Assembly (NCBI GenBank): GCA_021817345.1
Contig: JAKAVC010000048.1
Location: 1-48,863, forward strand
From: Deltaproteobacteria bacterium
GTDB lineage: Bacteria; Desulfobacterota; Binatia; Binatales; Binataceae
Direction: 5' to 3'
DNA: 48,863 nucleotides
Below are positions 17,817 through 26,678 of this stretch, piece by piece. Every line of letters starts with the position of its first letter. Position 1 is the first letter of the stretch. The notes under the pieces are model-generated. The model had not been told where the DNA came from, searched no databases, and worked only from the letters and a program-made list of their open reading frames with translations. Position numbers and translations under genes: made by a program.

Positions 17817-18040
17817 TTGACTCGATGGCTGACTCCGGCGAAAAAACCGAACACGCGCTTAGTGTCCTGATGCGGCTCCTGGTTTCGCTCGTACTCCCGG
17901 CGTGGGGAATCGTGATGCTCGTGCTTGGGCTCATGTATGGCGCGGGATGGTGGATCGGGACGGGAGTGGTGGTCGGACTTATTGGCGCGGTGATGTTTGT
18001 CGGGAGTCCGGTTATCGATCTGGTCACCGGACGTCGCTGA
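17813..18040 (+). CDS. small two-span membrane protein
   Basis: 75 residues. Its ATG at 17813 overlaps the TGA of the GT39 gene (ATGA), so translation is likely coupled. Two hydrophobic helices, about residues 20-42 (MRLLVSLVLPAWGIVMLVLG) and 44-70 (ending VGSPVIDLV), are separated by a tight turn GAGWW. There is no known domain. It may be an accessory subunit of the glycosyltransferase, judged only from overlap and membrane location. Confidence 0.6.
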   Translation: MIDSMADSGEKTEHALSVLMRLLVSLVLPAWGIVMLVLGLMYGAGWWIGTGVVVGLIGAVMFVGSPVIDLVTGRR

Positions 18041-18170
18041 CCGGAGTGGCGCGATTTCCTCGCGCCCGCACGGACCAGGTTACCCATCTTCCCGCATGTT
18101 TGGACTTGCGAAAGCGCGCCCGGCATGGTCGATTGCCCGGTCGCTGCGGGAACGATATTCTCCCGGTTGT

Positions 18171-18506
18171 ATGCCGATTTACGAGTTTGAATGCGCCCGG
18201 TGCGGCCGGGTCAGCTCGCACGTGATGATCGGCTCGGAGCGCAAAGAGCGCCCCGCGTGTCCGCAGTGCGGCTCGGCGCGGATGCGGCGCGTGATGTCGT
18301 CATTTGCGGTGGTCGAAAGCGAGGCGTCGCGGCTTGCGAACTTCGACACCTCGAAGCCGCGCGACGAATCGTTTTACCGGGACTCGCGCAACGTCGGCCT
18401 TTGGGCCAAGAAGCGCGCGCGTGACATGGGCGTGGATCTCGGCCCCAAATTCGAGGAGACGGTCGAGAAGGCCCGCAGCGGCAAACTGATCAAGGAGATG
18501 ACCTGA
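18171..18506 (+). CDS. FmdB family zinc-ribbon protein
   Basis: 111 residues. The N-terminus MPIYEFECARCGRVSSHVMI with ACPQCGSARMRRVMSSFAVV is the FmdB regulatory-type zinc ribbon (Cys-x-x-Cys twice). The C-terminal half (RDSRNVGLWAKKRARDMGVD) is a helical tail seen in deltaproteobacterial-type members. The function of the family is not established; it is named for a putative regulator of formamidase. No ribosome site stands out before the ATG. Confidence 0.85.
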   Translation: MPIYEFECARCGRVSSHVMIGSERKERPACPQCGSARMRRVMSSFAVVESEASRLANFDTSKPRDESFYRDSRNVGLWAKKRARDMGVDLGPKFEETVEKARSGKLIKEMT

Positions 18507-18562
18507 CGGACCCGGGCGTCGCTGGCAGAGCGCGCGGGTCGTGACAGTCAGGCGGTTTTTAT

Positions 18563-18823
18563 ATGGCGGACGAAAGGGATCGTTTTGGCGAAAAGATTCG
18601 CGACGTCGAGGCCGCCCGCGAAGACCAGTGGGCGCGCCAACGCGACGCGGAACTGATCGAAAAGCTCAAGAAGAAGGGCAAGACCGTCCTGATGTGCCCG
18701 CGATGCAATCGGCCGCTCGTCGCGCACAAGGAAGGCGACGTGGAATTCCTTGCCTGCCCGTCGGGCGACGGCGCCTGGATTGAAATCGCGGCCCTTAAAG
18801 CCGCACTCAAAGCACGCAAGTAA
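18563..18823 (+). CDS. small zinc-ribbon-like protein (TFIIB-type, incomplete cysteine set)
   Basis: 86 residues. A charged N-terminal helix (~1-45, probably coiled coil) precedes LMCPRCNRPLVAHKEGDVEF and LACPSGDGAWIEIAAL. The second part matches the zf-TFIIB fold, in which C-x-x-C ... C-x-x-C-x-G-x-W-L-D is expected. Here the second pair reads Cys-Pro-Ser-Gly, so the fourth ligand is missing, and zinc binding, if any, needs another residue. It follows the fmdB-like gene by 56 bases on the same strand. Confidence 0.7.
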   Translation: MADERDRFGEKIRDVEAAREDQWARQRDAELIEKLKKKGKTVLMCPRCNRPLVAHKEGDVEFLACPSGDGAWIEIAALKAALKARK

Positions 18824-18899
18824 GCGCCGCCGCGCGCACGCGAGTCCTCGTTTCGACTCCCGCTCGCAAACGAATCGGGCTGCTCGCCGACCGGCCGCT

Positions 18900-19763
18900 T
18901 CAGTCGAACACGATCGTGCGGTTACCGTGCACGAGCACGCGCTTCTGAAGATGCGCCCTGACCGCCTTGGCGAGCACCGCGACCTCGATATCCTTGCCCT
19001 TGCGCGCCAGGTCCGCGACCGTGTCGCGATGGGTGACTTCGGTCGTCGCCTGCGCGATTATCGGCCCCGCGTCCAGCTCCTCGGTCACGTAATGGGCGGT
19101 TGCGCCGATTAGCTTGACGCCGCGATCATGCGCCTGCTTGTACGGACGCGCGCCGGCGAACGCGGGCAGAAAGCTGTGATGGATATTGACGATCGGCTTG
19201 CCCCATTTCCGAAGAAAATCCCCCGACAACACCTGCATGTAACGCGCGAGCACGACCGTGTCGGCATTTAGGGCGCGCAGCTCGCCAAGCAGCGTCTCCT
19301 CGGCCTTTGCCTTCGCTCCCTTCTCGACCGGAATAACCGTGAACGGAACGTTGAACGGAGTGACCAGCGGCCCGAGATCGGGATGGTTCGAGATGACCGC
19401 GACGATGTCCGCGTCGAGTTCGCCCACGTGGCGGCGGCTCAGCAGATCGCTCATGCAGTGCGGCAGCCGCGATACCATCAGGACCATCCTGTCGCGGCGT
19501 GCCGCGTCGTAAAGCCGCCATTTGAGGCCGAGTCCCGGCAGCAGCGAATCCATCGAGCGTTCCAGCTCCGCGCGAATCTCGGGGACCGGGAGCCTTTGGC
19601 TCTCGAATGAGATCCTCCAGAAGAAATGGCCGTCCTCGTCGTCGGTATGCTGGTCGGATGTGATGATGTTGCAGTCGAGCCGATAGAGGTGGTTCGAGAC
19701 CCGGGCAATAATCCCGCGCTGATCGAGACACGAGATGAGTAGGACCGCCTTGTCGCCTGCCAC
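18900..19763 (-). CDS. purU: formyltetrahydrofolate deformylase
   Basis: 287 residues, close to the 280 of E. coli PurU. An N-terminal ACT domain (AVLLISCLDQRGIIARVSNH) is followed by the formyl-transferase fold with FNVPFTVIPVEKGAK, VLARYMQVLSGDF, IVNIHHSFLPAFAGARPYKQ and GATAHYVTEELDAGPII. The catalytic Asn-His-Asp set is carried by NIHHSFLP and the LDAGP segment. It hydrolyses 10-formyl-THF to formate and THF, balancing one-carbon pools and feeding purine synthesis. The GTG at 19763 is the best start by alignment with the family; no strong ribosome site is seen. It is divergent from rsmI. Confidence 0.93.
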   Translation of the reverse strand: MAGDKAVLLISCLDQRGIIARVSNHLYRLDCNIITSDQHTDDEDGHFFWRISFESQRLPVPEIRAELERSMDSLLPGLGLKWRLYDAARRDRMVLMVSRLPHCMSDLLSRRHVGELDADIVAVISNHPDLGPLVTPFNVPFTVIPVEKGAKAKAEETLLGELRALNADTVVLARYMQVLSGDFLRKWGKPIVNIHHSFLPAFAGARPYKQAHDRGVKLIGATAHYVTEELDAGPIIAQATTEVTHRDTVADLARKGKDIEVAVLAKAVRAHLQKRVLVHGNRTIVFD

Positions 19764-19886
19764 GCCGTCAAACCCTTTCGCCCGATGGGGCAGTTGAATT
19801 GTAGTGCTCGCCGCCTGCCGCAAACAATCGCGATCTCGCGCGGGCGAAGGCTTGTTGAGCGCTCGCCGGCGCGTCACGATTGGACA

Positions 19887-20813
19887 ATGCCGATCACAAA
19901 GTCCCGCACGGAGCAGGAGGGCGAACGCGCGCGCGGCGGCCAGGGCGTGCTTTACGTGGTCGCGACTCCGATCGGCAATCCCGCCGATATTACCCCGCGC
20001 GCGCTCGAAGTGCTCGGCGGCGCGGATATCGTGGCCTGCGAAGACACGCGCCGCGCCTGGCTTCTGCTCGCCTCGCACGGAATCAAAAAGCCGCTCGTCT
20101 CGTACTACGAGCATAACGAGGAAAAACGGATCCCGGAGCTTGTCGAGCGGCTTCGCGCGGGAGCGAAGATCGCGCTTATCACCGACGCGGGAACTCCGGG
20201 AATCTCCGATCCGGGGTTTCGCCTGGTCCGCGCGGCCCATCGCGAAGGCGTCCGTGTCGCGGCGGTTCCGGGCGCGTCGGCGATGCTCGCCGCGCTTTCG
20301 GTCGCCGGTATCCCGACCGATCGCTTCACCTTCGAGGGCTTTTTGCCCACCCGCGATTCCGCGCGGCGCCATGCGCTCGAAGCGCTCAGAGCGGAGACGC
20401 GCACGATGGTTTTCTTCGAGGCGGCGCGGCGGCTGGCTGAGACGCTCGCCGCGATGGCGGACGTGTTCGGCGCCGGGCGCGAGGCCACCGTCGTGCGCGA
20501 GGCGACCAAGATCCACGAGGAAACGATACGCGCGACCCTCGGCGAGCTTGCCGGAATTTTCGCTTCCAGAGAAGCGCTTGGCGAAGTGACGATCGTGGTC
20601 GATGGCGCGCCGGCCAAGGCTGTCGCGTCCGAAACGGGCGAGCGCCAGGCCGTCACTATCGCTCTGCTGCTCGAATCGGGACTCAGTCTCAAGCAGGCGA
20701 GCGCGGTCGTCGCGAAACTGACTGGAAGGAGCCGGCGCGAGGTCTATAACGAGGCTCTAAAGGCCGGTCACGGCGGTGAGCGCGAGCCCGGCGATGCCGA
20801 TTCTGAGCACTGA
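19887..20813 (+). CDS. rsmI: 16S rRNA (cytidine-1402-2'-O)-methyltransferase
   Basis: 308 residues, tetrapyrrole-methylase fold. [52 protein letters not shown] and [19 protein letters not shown] are the four diagnostic RsmI motifs, and [20 protein letters not shown] follows. The C-terminal ~50 residues ([20 protein letters not shown]) are the RsmI HTH-like domain. It methylates C1402 of 16S rRNA in the decoding centre. The ATG at 19887 is chosen because the core begins about 30 residues later and no better start is near. Confidence 0.95.
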   Translation: MPITKSRTEQEGERARGGQGVLYVVATPIGNPADITPRALEVLGGADIVACEDTRRAWLLLASHGIKKPLVSYYEHNEEKRIPELVERLRAGAKIALITDAGTPGISDPGFRLVRAAHREGVRVAAVPGASAMLAALSVAGIPTDRFTFEGFLPTRDSARRHALEALRAETRTMVFFEAARRLAETLAAMADVFGAGREATVVREATKIHEETIRATLGELAGIFASREALGEVTIVVDGAPAKAVASETGERQAVTIALLLESGLSLKQASAVVAKLTGRSRREVYNEALKAGHGGEREPGDADSEH

Positions 20814-20887
20814 AAACGGTTGAAAGCCTGTTTTCGCGACCTTGCAGTCGCGGCCCGGGTACGGTTCAATGCCCGAAGACGGGTATT

Positions 20888-21412
20888 GTGGGGATGGCGA
20901 AGAGGCCAGCGGGCGGCGTATCCAGGCCGGCGGGAACCGACACCGAACGTCCTTCGACGCTCAGGGTGCTTGTCATACACGGCCCCAATCTGAATCTGCT
21001 CGGAGAACGCGAGCCGGAAGTGTATGGCAGGACGCGGCTTTCCGATATCGACCGTGGGCTGAAGGAACTCGGCGGGGAGCTTGGACTTGAAGTTGAAACC
21101 TTCCAGTCGAACGGGGAGGGCGAGATCGTAACCCGTATCCAGAGGGCGCGCGGCAAGGCCGATGCGCTGCTTATCAACCCGGCCGCTTACACCCACACCA
21201 GCGTGGCGATTCGCGATGCGATAATCGCTCTCGGCGTTCCCACCGTCGAGGTTCACCTGTCAAACGTTTACCGGCGCGAGCCGATGCGGCATCGCTCGAC
21301 GATAGCCGATATAGTAGCGGGTAGAATTATGGGCTTCGGGGCGGAGAGTTACGTGCTCGCACTTCGTTCGGTGAGGAGCCTGGTTGAATCGTCGAATGCA
21401 AAACAAAGCTAG
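20888..21412 (+). CDS. aroQ: 3-dehydroquinate dehydratase, type II
   Basis: About 174 residues with a ~25-residue N-terminal extension. [20 protein letters not shown] carries the catalytic Tyr and the lid Arg; [19 protein letters not shown] the substrate-binding Asn and Ala-Tyr-Thr-His; [20 protein letters not shown] the catalytic His and Arg. It dehydrates 3-dehydroquinate in the shikimate pathway. Starts GTG 20888 and ATG 20894 are both possible. The order aroQ-accB-accC is common in many bacteria and supports one operon; accB starts 58 bases after the aroQ stop. Confidence 0.95.
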   Translation: MGMAKRPAGGVSRPAGTDTERPSTLRVLVIHGPNLNLLGEREPEVYGRTRLSDIDRGLKELGGELGLEVETFQSNGEGEIVTRIQRARGKADALLINPAAYTHTSVAIRDAIIALGVPTVEVHLSNVYRREPMRHRSTIADIVAGRIMGFGAESYVLALRSVRSLVESSNAKQS

Positions 21413-21470
21413 TGGCGCCGCCCGGGCCCGTACCGGCGCCGCGGGCCATCCCTATAGAGCTGGAGACCTG

Positions 21471-21956
21471 ATGGAAGTCCGCGAATTAAAGGCCCTGCTG
21501 TCCCTGATGCAGGACTACGGGCTCGTTGAACTGGAAATCGAAGACAAAAAGGGCAAGGTCCGCCTGGTGCGCGCCACCACCGAGACCCATAACGACCCTC
21601 AGCCGCGGCTTGCGGTCGCAGTCGCGCCCACGGTTGCGGCCCGTACCGCGCCGGTCGCCGCAGAGAAACCTTCGGAGCCGGGAGCGTCGGCGGGAGAAAT
21701 CCAGCTCGCGCCGAATCAGAAGCTTGTTACCAGCCCGATGGTCGGGACGTTCTACCGCTCGCCGTCGCCCGACGCGCCGCCTTTTGTCGAGGACGGAACG
21801 CACGTGCGCAAGGGCCAGCCGCTTTGCATCATCGAGGCGATGAAGATGATGAACGAGATCGAGTCCGACACGGCGGGCCGCGTGGTCAAAATATTGGTCG
21901 AGAATTCACAGCCGGTCGAGTATGGGCAGCCGCTCATGATTCTCGAAATCGGATAA
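21471..21956 (+). CDS. accB: biotin carboxyl carrier protein of acetyl-CoA carboxylase
   Basis: 161 residues. The N-terminal [20 protein letters not shown] and [15 protein letters not shown] are the usual AccB start; an Ala/Pro-rich linker follows, and the biotinyl domain reads [20 protein letters not shown], with [12 protein letters not shown] carrying the biotinylated Lys125. The protein carries biotin between carboxylase and carboxyltransferase in fatty-acid synthesis. A GGAG site stands eight bases before the ATG. It is followed after 13 bases by accC. Confidence 0.96.
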   Translation: MEVRELKALLSLMQDYGLVELEIEDKKGKVRLVRATTETHNDPQPRLAVAVAPTVAARTAPVAAEKPSEPGASAGEIQLAPNQKLVTSPMVGTFYRSPSPDAPPFVEDGTHVRKGQPLCIIEAMKMMNEIESDTAGRVVKILVENSQPVEYGQPLMILEIG

Positions 21957-21969
21957 GGCGGTGGGACCG

Positions 21970-23358
21970 ATGTTCAAAAAACTCCTGGTCGCAAACCGCA
22001 GCACTATCGCTATCCGCATAATCCGCGCGTGCCGCGAACTCGGTATCCCGACGGTCGCGGTCTATTCGACCGCGGACAAAGACTCGCTGCACGTCCGGAT
22101 GGCGGACGAATCGGTCTGTATCGGACCGCCGCAGGCCGAGGCGAGCTACCTCAATATTCCGTCGATAATCAGCGCCGCGCTCACCTACGGTGCCGACGCA
22201 GTGCATCCCGGCTACGGCTTTTTGAGCGAGAACGGCGATTTCGCCGAGGCATGCCGGCGCTCGGGCCTTCACTTCGTCGGTCCGCTGGCGCGCCATATAC
22301 GGCTGATGGGCGACAAGCCGCGCGCGCGCAGAATAATGAAGCGCGCCGGAGTCCCGGTCCTGCCCGGCAGCGAGGGCAAGGGAATCACCGAACTCAAGGA
22401 AGCGATCGCCGACGCGAAAAGGCTCGGCTACCCGGTCCTGATAAAGGCTGCGGCCGGAGGCGGCGGCAAGGGGATGCGGGTTGCGCGCGACGAGAAGGAA
22501 CTGACCCGGCTGTTTCCGCTTGCGCGCGGCGAAAGCGAAGCCGCGTTCAGTTCGCGCACGATGTACCTTGAGAAATATCTGGAACGCGCGCGCCATGTCG
22601 AATTCCAGATCCTCGCCGACCAGAAACGCAACGTGATCCACCTGGGCGAGCGCGACTGCTCCATCCAGCGCCGCCACCAGAAGGTGATCGAGGAATCCCC
22701 ATGTCCGGTGCTGACTCCGCGGCTTCGCGAGAAGATGGGCCGCGCCGCGGTCCGCGCCGCCGAAGTGGTCGGCTATTCGAACGTCGGCACGGTCGAATTT
22801 CTGCTCGCGCCGGATGGGCAGTTCTACTTTATCGAGATGAACACGCGTATCCAGGTCGAGCACGGCGTCACCGAGATGGTGACCTCGTTCGACCTGGTCA
22901 AGGAAAGCATCCGGATTGCGACCGGCGAATCGCTCGGGATCAAGCAGAAGCAGGTGCAGATCAAGGGCGCCTCGATGGAGTTCCGGCTGTACGCCGAGGA
23001 CCCCGACACGCATATGCCGTCGCCGGGCGTGGTGACGAACCATCATCCGGCGGGCGGACTCGGCGTCAGGGTGGAAACCGCGCTCTACGACGGGTACCGG
23101 GTGCCGGTGCATTACGACCCGCTGGTTGCCAAGCTTATCGTGCATGCCGACGACCGGAGGCTTGCGATCGCGCGCGCCAAGGCGGCGCTGCGCGAGTACC
23201 AGATCGACGGTATCAAGACGAACATTCCGCTCCATCTGCGGATTCTCGACGATCCGGACTTCGTGGCCGGCGAATTCGCGACTGATTTCCTGTCGCGCTA
23301 CGAGTCGTCCTCGGAACCCGCCAAGGCCGCGGCCACGGGGACCAAGGCGGCTTCTTGA
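21970..23358 (+). CDS. accC: biotin carboxylase of acetyl-CoA carboxylase
   Basis: 462 residues. ADAVHPGYGFLSENGDFAEA, IKAAAGGGGKGMRVA (ATP-grasp glycine loop), ERDCSIQRRHQKVIEESP and FYFIEMNTRIQVEHGVTEMV are diagnostic. It carboxylates biotin on AccB with ATP and bicarbonate. Two invariant-looking places differ: the N-terminal motif reads NRSTIAIRI where nearly all family members have NRGEIAxRI, and VEHGVTE replaces VEHPVTE. Catalytic Glu, Arg and Lys positions appear kept, so I expect activity. The ATG at 21970 is used; an in-frame GTG lies nine bases upstream. The C-terminus has an Ala/Lys-rich tail. Confidence 0.95.
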   Translation: MFKKLLVANRSTIAIRIIRACRELGIPTVAVYSTADKDSLHVRMADESVCIGPPQAEASYLNIPSIISAALTYGADAVHPGYGFLSENGDFAEACRRSGLHFVGPLARHIRLMGDKPRARRIMKRAGVPVLPGSEGKGITELKEAIADAKRLGYPVLIKAAAGGGGKGMRVARDEKELTRLFPLARGESEAAFSSRTMYLEKYLERARHVEFQILADQKRNVIHLGERDCSIQRRHQKVIEESPCPVLTPRLREKMGRAAVRAAEVVGYSNVGTVEFLLAPDGQFYFIEMNTRIQVEHGVTEMVTSFDLVKESIRIATGESLGIKQKQVQIKGASMEFRLYAEDPDTHMPSPGVVTNHHPAGGLGVRVETALYDGYRVPVHYDPLVAKLIVHADDRRLAIARAKAALREYQIDGIKTNIPLHLRILDDPDFVAGEFATDFLSRYESSSEPAKAAATGTKAAS

Positions 23359-23452
23359 CCTCGGCATCCCTCCTTCGGCTTGATAGAAATAAAGCGTGCG
23401 ACGCGCGACCCGAGGCGTCGGCGCATTGTTTCCGAGCGGATTTTCGATCGAG

Positions 23453-24496
23453 ATGAAACGAATTGCCCTTGCGATAGCCTTGCTGACGGCCTTGGCCGTA
23501 CTTCCCGGTGCGTCCGCGATGGCGCAGGGAGCGCCGATGATTCCCGGCGCGAACGCCGCGCCGCCCGGGCAGCCGCAGCCGAAGATCCAGATCATTGACC
23601 CGCTTTACAACTTCGGTACCGCGCTTTCGGGCCAGATGGTTAGGCATACGTTCGAGTTCAAGAACGTGGGCAAGGGACGCCTTGTGATTCGTGGCGTCAG
23701 GACCTCGTGCGGATGCACCGCAGCGACTCCCACCAAGACCAACCTCGCGCCCGGCGAGGTCGGCAAGGTAACGGTCGGTTTCGACACGCGCTTTCAGAAG
23801 GGCCATCAGGTCCGCACGATCACGCTCTACACCAATGATCCCGCCAATCCGCAGGCCGCGATGACGCTGCAGGGTGATATCAAGCAGCAGGTCGCGGCGG
23901 CTCCCTCGCAGCTCGACTTCGGCAAGGTCAAGCGCGGAACCGAGATTACGAAAGAAGTCGTGATAAGCGACCTGACCGGCCGCAAGGGATTCAAGGTGGG
24001 ACCGGTGTCAAACTCGAGCCCGGCGATAAAAGTCGTGCAGGAGCCGGGCAAGGACCATAAGCCCGGTGACAAGCTCAAGGTCACGCTGCTGAACACGATG
24101 CCGGTGGGGCCGTTCGACGATACGATCAAGGTTGTCACCAATCGCGTGCCGCTCCAGATCGACGTCTTCGGCACGGTCGAGGGTGATCTGAGCGTATCTC
24201 CGGCGCAGGTATCGTTCGGCATAGTTCAGCCCGGCCAGGGAGCAATCCGCATCGTGCGGCTTACAAACAGCAGTTCAAGACCGGTCAAAGTGCTGGGGAT
24301 CTCCAGCAGCAGCGCGAGCGTGACCGCGTCGGCTGAGCCGGTAAAGCCGGGCAGGGAGTTCAGGATCACGGTCCAGCTCAATCGAAGTGCGCCCGATGGA
24401 CAGGTCCATGGGGCGCTTACAATCAAGACCGACGATTCCACCCAAAAGACCCTGAGCCTGCCGTTCTATGGCATCGTAGGCCAGTTCAAGACCTGA
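23453..24496 (+). CDS. exported DUF1573 (ASH-like) protein
   Basis: 347 residues. A cleavable signal peptide (MKRIALAIALLTALAVLPG, then ASAMAQ) is followed by an immunoglobulin-like DUF1573 domain: DPLYNFGTALSGQMVRHTFE, FKNVGKGRLVI, and VRTSCGCTAATP with the conserved Cys-Gly-Cys. Two more related beta-sandwich repeats follow (LDFGKVKRGTEITKEVVISD; VSFGIVQPGQGAIRIVRLTN). The protein is probably periplasmic or surface-located; the family function is unknown. It is the last of a same-strand run after accC but 94 bases away. Confidence 0.8.
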   Translation: MKRIALAIALLTALAVLPGASAMAQGAPMIPGANAAPPGQPQPKIQIIDPLYNFGTALSGQMVRHTFEFKNVGKGRLVIRGVRTSCGCTAATPTKTNLAPGEVGKVTVGFDTRFQKGHQVRTITLYTNDPANPQAAMTLQGDIKQQVAAAPSQLDFGKVKRGTEITKEVVISDLTGRKGFKVGPVSNSSPAIKVVQEPGKDHKPGDKLKVTLLNTMPVGPFDDTIKVVTNRVPLQIDVFGTVEGDLSVSPAQVSFGIVQPGQGAIRIVRLTNSSSRPVKVLGISSSSASVTASAEPVKPGREFRITVQLNRSAPDGQVHGALTIKTDDSTQKTLSLPFYGIVGQFKT

Positions 24497-24623
24497 CGTA
24501 GTCCCGCCGAGGACGCTCTTTGGCGGTTTTCGCCCGGCTTGTTTCGATTCGAGCGGGACCCTAAATTCTTGATCGTAAGTGACCCGGGTCCGGCCTGCCC
24601 GGGCGAGCTCCGGGGCGTCATCG

Positions 24624-25514
24624 ATGGTCCGGCGAAGAAGCCTTAACCCCTTCACGTTCCTTCGGGGCGTTGTCGTGAACTTCGCGGTTCGCCTGCTGAC
24701 GAAACCGCTGAAAAGTTACACGCTTCACATTCCGAACGACATGGCGCGGCTCAAGCGTCACGTGCGCAAGGGCGACGTGATCCTGGTCGAGGGCAACGAG
24801 CGTATCAGCGAATGTATCAAGTATCTCACTCAGAGTTCGTGGTCTCACGCGGCGCTCTACGTCGGCGATGAGCCGCTGAGAAGGGAACCGTCGCGCCGCG
24901 CGGAGTTTACCGCGACATTCGGCGAGGACGCCGAGCACCTGATACTCGAGGCGCTGGTTGATCGCGGGGTGGTGCTTTCGCCGCTCAGCAAATATCGCGA
25001 CTTCAACATCCGGGTGTGTCGTCCATACAACCTGACGGCGTCCGACGTGCGCGTGGTTCTTGAAGAGGCGCTCAGTCACGTTGGCGACACTTACGACATC
25101 AAGAATATCGTCGATCTGGGACGCTATTTCCTGCCAGTCTCAATGGTGCCGAGGCGTTTCCGCCGCCAGGCGCTGCATTTCGGCAGCGGTGAGCCGACGC
25201 GTGTGATATGCTCCAGCCTTATAGCCGAGTGTTTCGACCGGGTGGGATTTCCGGTTATGCCCAAGTTCGTCGAGCCGCCTAACGGCGATTCGGGGAGTCT
25301 GCTCGCGCGGCTTCTCGGGCGCGGCGGAGCCGCGGCGATCTACGGCGTGATGCGCCGAGTATCGCCAACGCTGATTACGCCGCGGGACTTTGACGTGTCG
25401 CCGTATTTCGAAATAATCAAATTCAATGTTATAGAAAGCCTGAGATTCGACTATCGGAAGATCTTGTGGGCCGACGACCAGGACGAAACGGCCGCGGTAA
25501 AACGGCAGGCTTAG
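24624..25514 (+). CDS. YiiX/YebB-like NlpC/P60-type cysteine hydrolase (peptidase C92-like)
   Basis: About 296 residues. KGDVILVEGNERISECIKYL, then SSWSHAALYVGD, gives the catalytic His75, and TRVICSSLIAECFDRVGFPV the Cys196; His before Cys is the circularly permuted order of the YiiX/YebB group within the NlpC/P60 superfamily. Substrates of the group are unclear (peptidoglycan peptides or lipids). A hydrophobic N-terminal stretch (TFLRGVVVNFAVRLL) may anchor it to the membrane. ATG 24624 is preceded by CGGGG; a GTG at 24579 would add 15 residues. A membrane-lipid or cell-wall role is inference. Confidence 0.7.
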   Translation: MVRRRSLNPFTFLRGVVVNFAVRLLTKPLKSYTLHIPNDMARLKRHVRKGDVILVEGNERISECIKYLTQSSWSHAALYVGDEPLRREPSRRAEFTATFGEDAEHLILEALVDRGVVLSPLSKYRDFNIRVCRPYNLTASDVRVVLEEALSHVGDTYDIKNIVDLGRYFLPVSMVPRRFRRQALHFGSGEPTRVICSSLIAECFDRVGFPVMPKFVEPPNGDSGSLLARLLGRGGAAAIYGVMRRVSPTLITPRDFDVSPYFEIIKFNVIESLRFDYRKILWADDQDETAAVKRQA

Positions 25515-25545
25515 CGAAAATCCATCGAGTGCGGAGAGTTTTATT

Positions 25546-25833
25546 TTGAGGGGCGAACAAGACCGCGGAAGCGATCAGCGAAGCATGTTGGAAAAAACGA
25601 TCGCGAAAATCCTGCACCGTCACTGCAACTTCGGGTGGGCCAACTACTACATCCCGAGCGAGAAGTTTCCCGGCCTGATCGAGGAACTGGCCGACGCGCT
25701 GAGCCCGGGCGGACAGGTCGGGCACGAGGAACTCGTCCAGTTTCTGCTCGGCACGCAACGCCTGCCGTCGGTTCAGGAGCGGGTCGCGAAACTCGAAGAA
25801 GAGTTCAGCATCTACCGCCGCAACCGCGACTGA
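25546..25833 (+). CDS. conserved-looking small protein of unknown function
   Basis: 95 residues, TTG start eight bases after GGAGAG. The sequence NFGWANYYIPSEKFPGLIEE, LADALS and EELVQFLLGTQRLPSVQERV, then AKLEEEFSIYRRNRD, looks like a compact helical domain ending in a charged helix. It has no signal peptide or known motif. An ATG at 25585 would remove 13 residues but lacks a ribosome site. It follows the YiiX-like gene by 31 bases and is probably co-transcribed. Confidence 0.6.
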   Translation: MRGEQDRGSDQRSMLEKTIAKILHRHCNFGWANYYIPSEKFPGLIEELADALSPGGQVGHEELVQFLLGTQRLPSVQERVAKLEEEFSIYRRNRD

Positions 25834-25886
25834 AATTTCCACGGGCCGGCGGCGAGGGTCCAGCCCGCGCCGCCGAAGCGCCGTTC

Positions 25887-26678
25887 TCAGTGCATATTGA
25901 AGCCGCCGCACACCGAGACTGATTGTCCGGTGGTCGCTCCGCTCCGCTCGCTCGCGAAATAAACCGCCAGTTCCGCCACTTCCTCCGGCTCGACCATCCG
26001 CTTTATCGCTCCGCCCGCGACCGCGCGCGCGTTGTATTCGTCCACCGAAAGACCGTAGCGCTCGGCTATCTTGCCGACTCCGGTGTCGCTTATCGTCCAT
26101 CCCGCGCGCGTCGGCCCGGGACAGATCACGTTGCAGGTGACGCCGAACTCGCCGCATTCGAGCGCGAGCGTGCGGCTCAGCCCGATAACGCCATGCTTGG
26201 CCGCCGCGTATGCGCCAAGCCGCGGCACTCCCTGCAACCCGGCGACCGAGGCGATATTCACGATTCGCCCGTAGCGCCGCTCGACCATGTGCGGCAGCAG
26301 CGCCTTGGTGAAATACCACGTGCCGTGCAGGTTGAGCGCGATATTGTCGAACCAGCACTGGTCGTCCATCTCGAGCAGCGTGCGATAATCCGCGACGTCG
26401 CCGCCGCCGGCGTTGTTGACCAGGATGTCGATATGGCCGAAATGCGCGAGCGCAGCCTCGACCATCGCCACGCATTGGTCCTTGACGGTCACGTCGGCGC
26501 GCCGCGTAAAGCATCGCCGCCCGAGCCGTTTCACTTCCTCGGCGACGTTTCGAAGATCGCTCTCCGTTCGTGAGCAAATGGCAAGGTCCGCGCCCTCGGC
26601 CGCGTACGCGAGCGCTATCGCCCGTCCGATCCCTTTTCCTCCGCCCGTGACCAGCGCTATCCTGTCCTTTAGCCGCAT
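25887..26678 (-). CDS. short-chain dehydrogenase/reductase
   Basis: 263 residues. RIALVTGGGKGIGRAIALAY binds the cofactor, DILVNNAGGGDVADY is the NNAG motif, and VNIASVAGLQGVPRLGAYAA with AAKHG gives Ser, Tyr and Lys. NVICPGPTRAGWT and the C-terminal TGQSVSVCGGFNMH match the 3-oxoacyl reductase/2,3-dihydroxy type. The ATG at 26678 fits the family start; GGAGG lies 11 bases upstream and an upstream ATG at 26708 adds ten residues. It is a single gene on the minus strand, divergent from the nitroreductase. Confidence 0.88.
   Translation of the reverse strand: MRLKDRIALVTGGGKGIGRAIALAYAAEGADLAICSRTESDLRNVAEEVKRLGRRCFTRRADVTVKDQCVAMVEAALAHFGHIDILVNNAGGGDVADYRTLLEMDDQCWFDNIALNLHGTWYFTKALLPHMVERRYGRIVNIASVAGLQGVPRLGAYAAAKHGVIGLSRTLALECGEFGVTCNVICPGPTRAGWTISDTGVGKIAERYGLSVDEYNARAVAGGAIKRMVEPEEVAELAVYFASERSGATTGQSVSVCGGFNMH

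Noticed and set aside
18048-18066. Seven-bp hairpin GGCGCGA/TCGCGCC after the small membrane protein as a terminator
   Set aside because: Short, and without a T-run; chance formation is likely in GC-rich DNA.
18900-20516. A long N-terminal extension of purU into the rsmI gene
   Set aside because: The family starts at the GTG at 19763. The extension would run antisense to rsmI and has no homology-like pattern.
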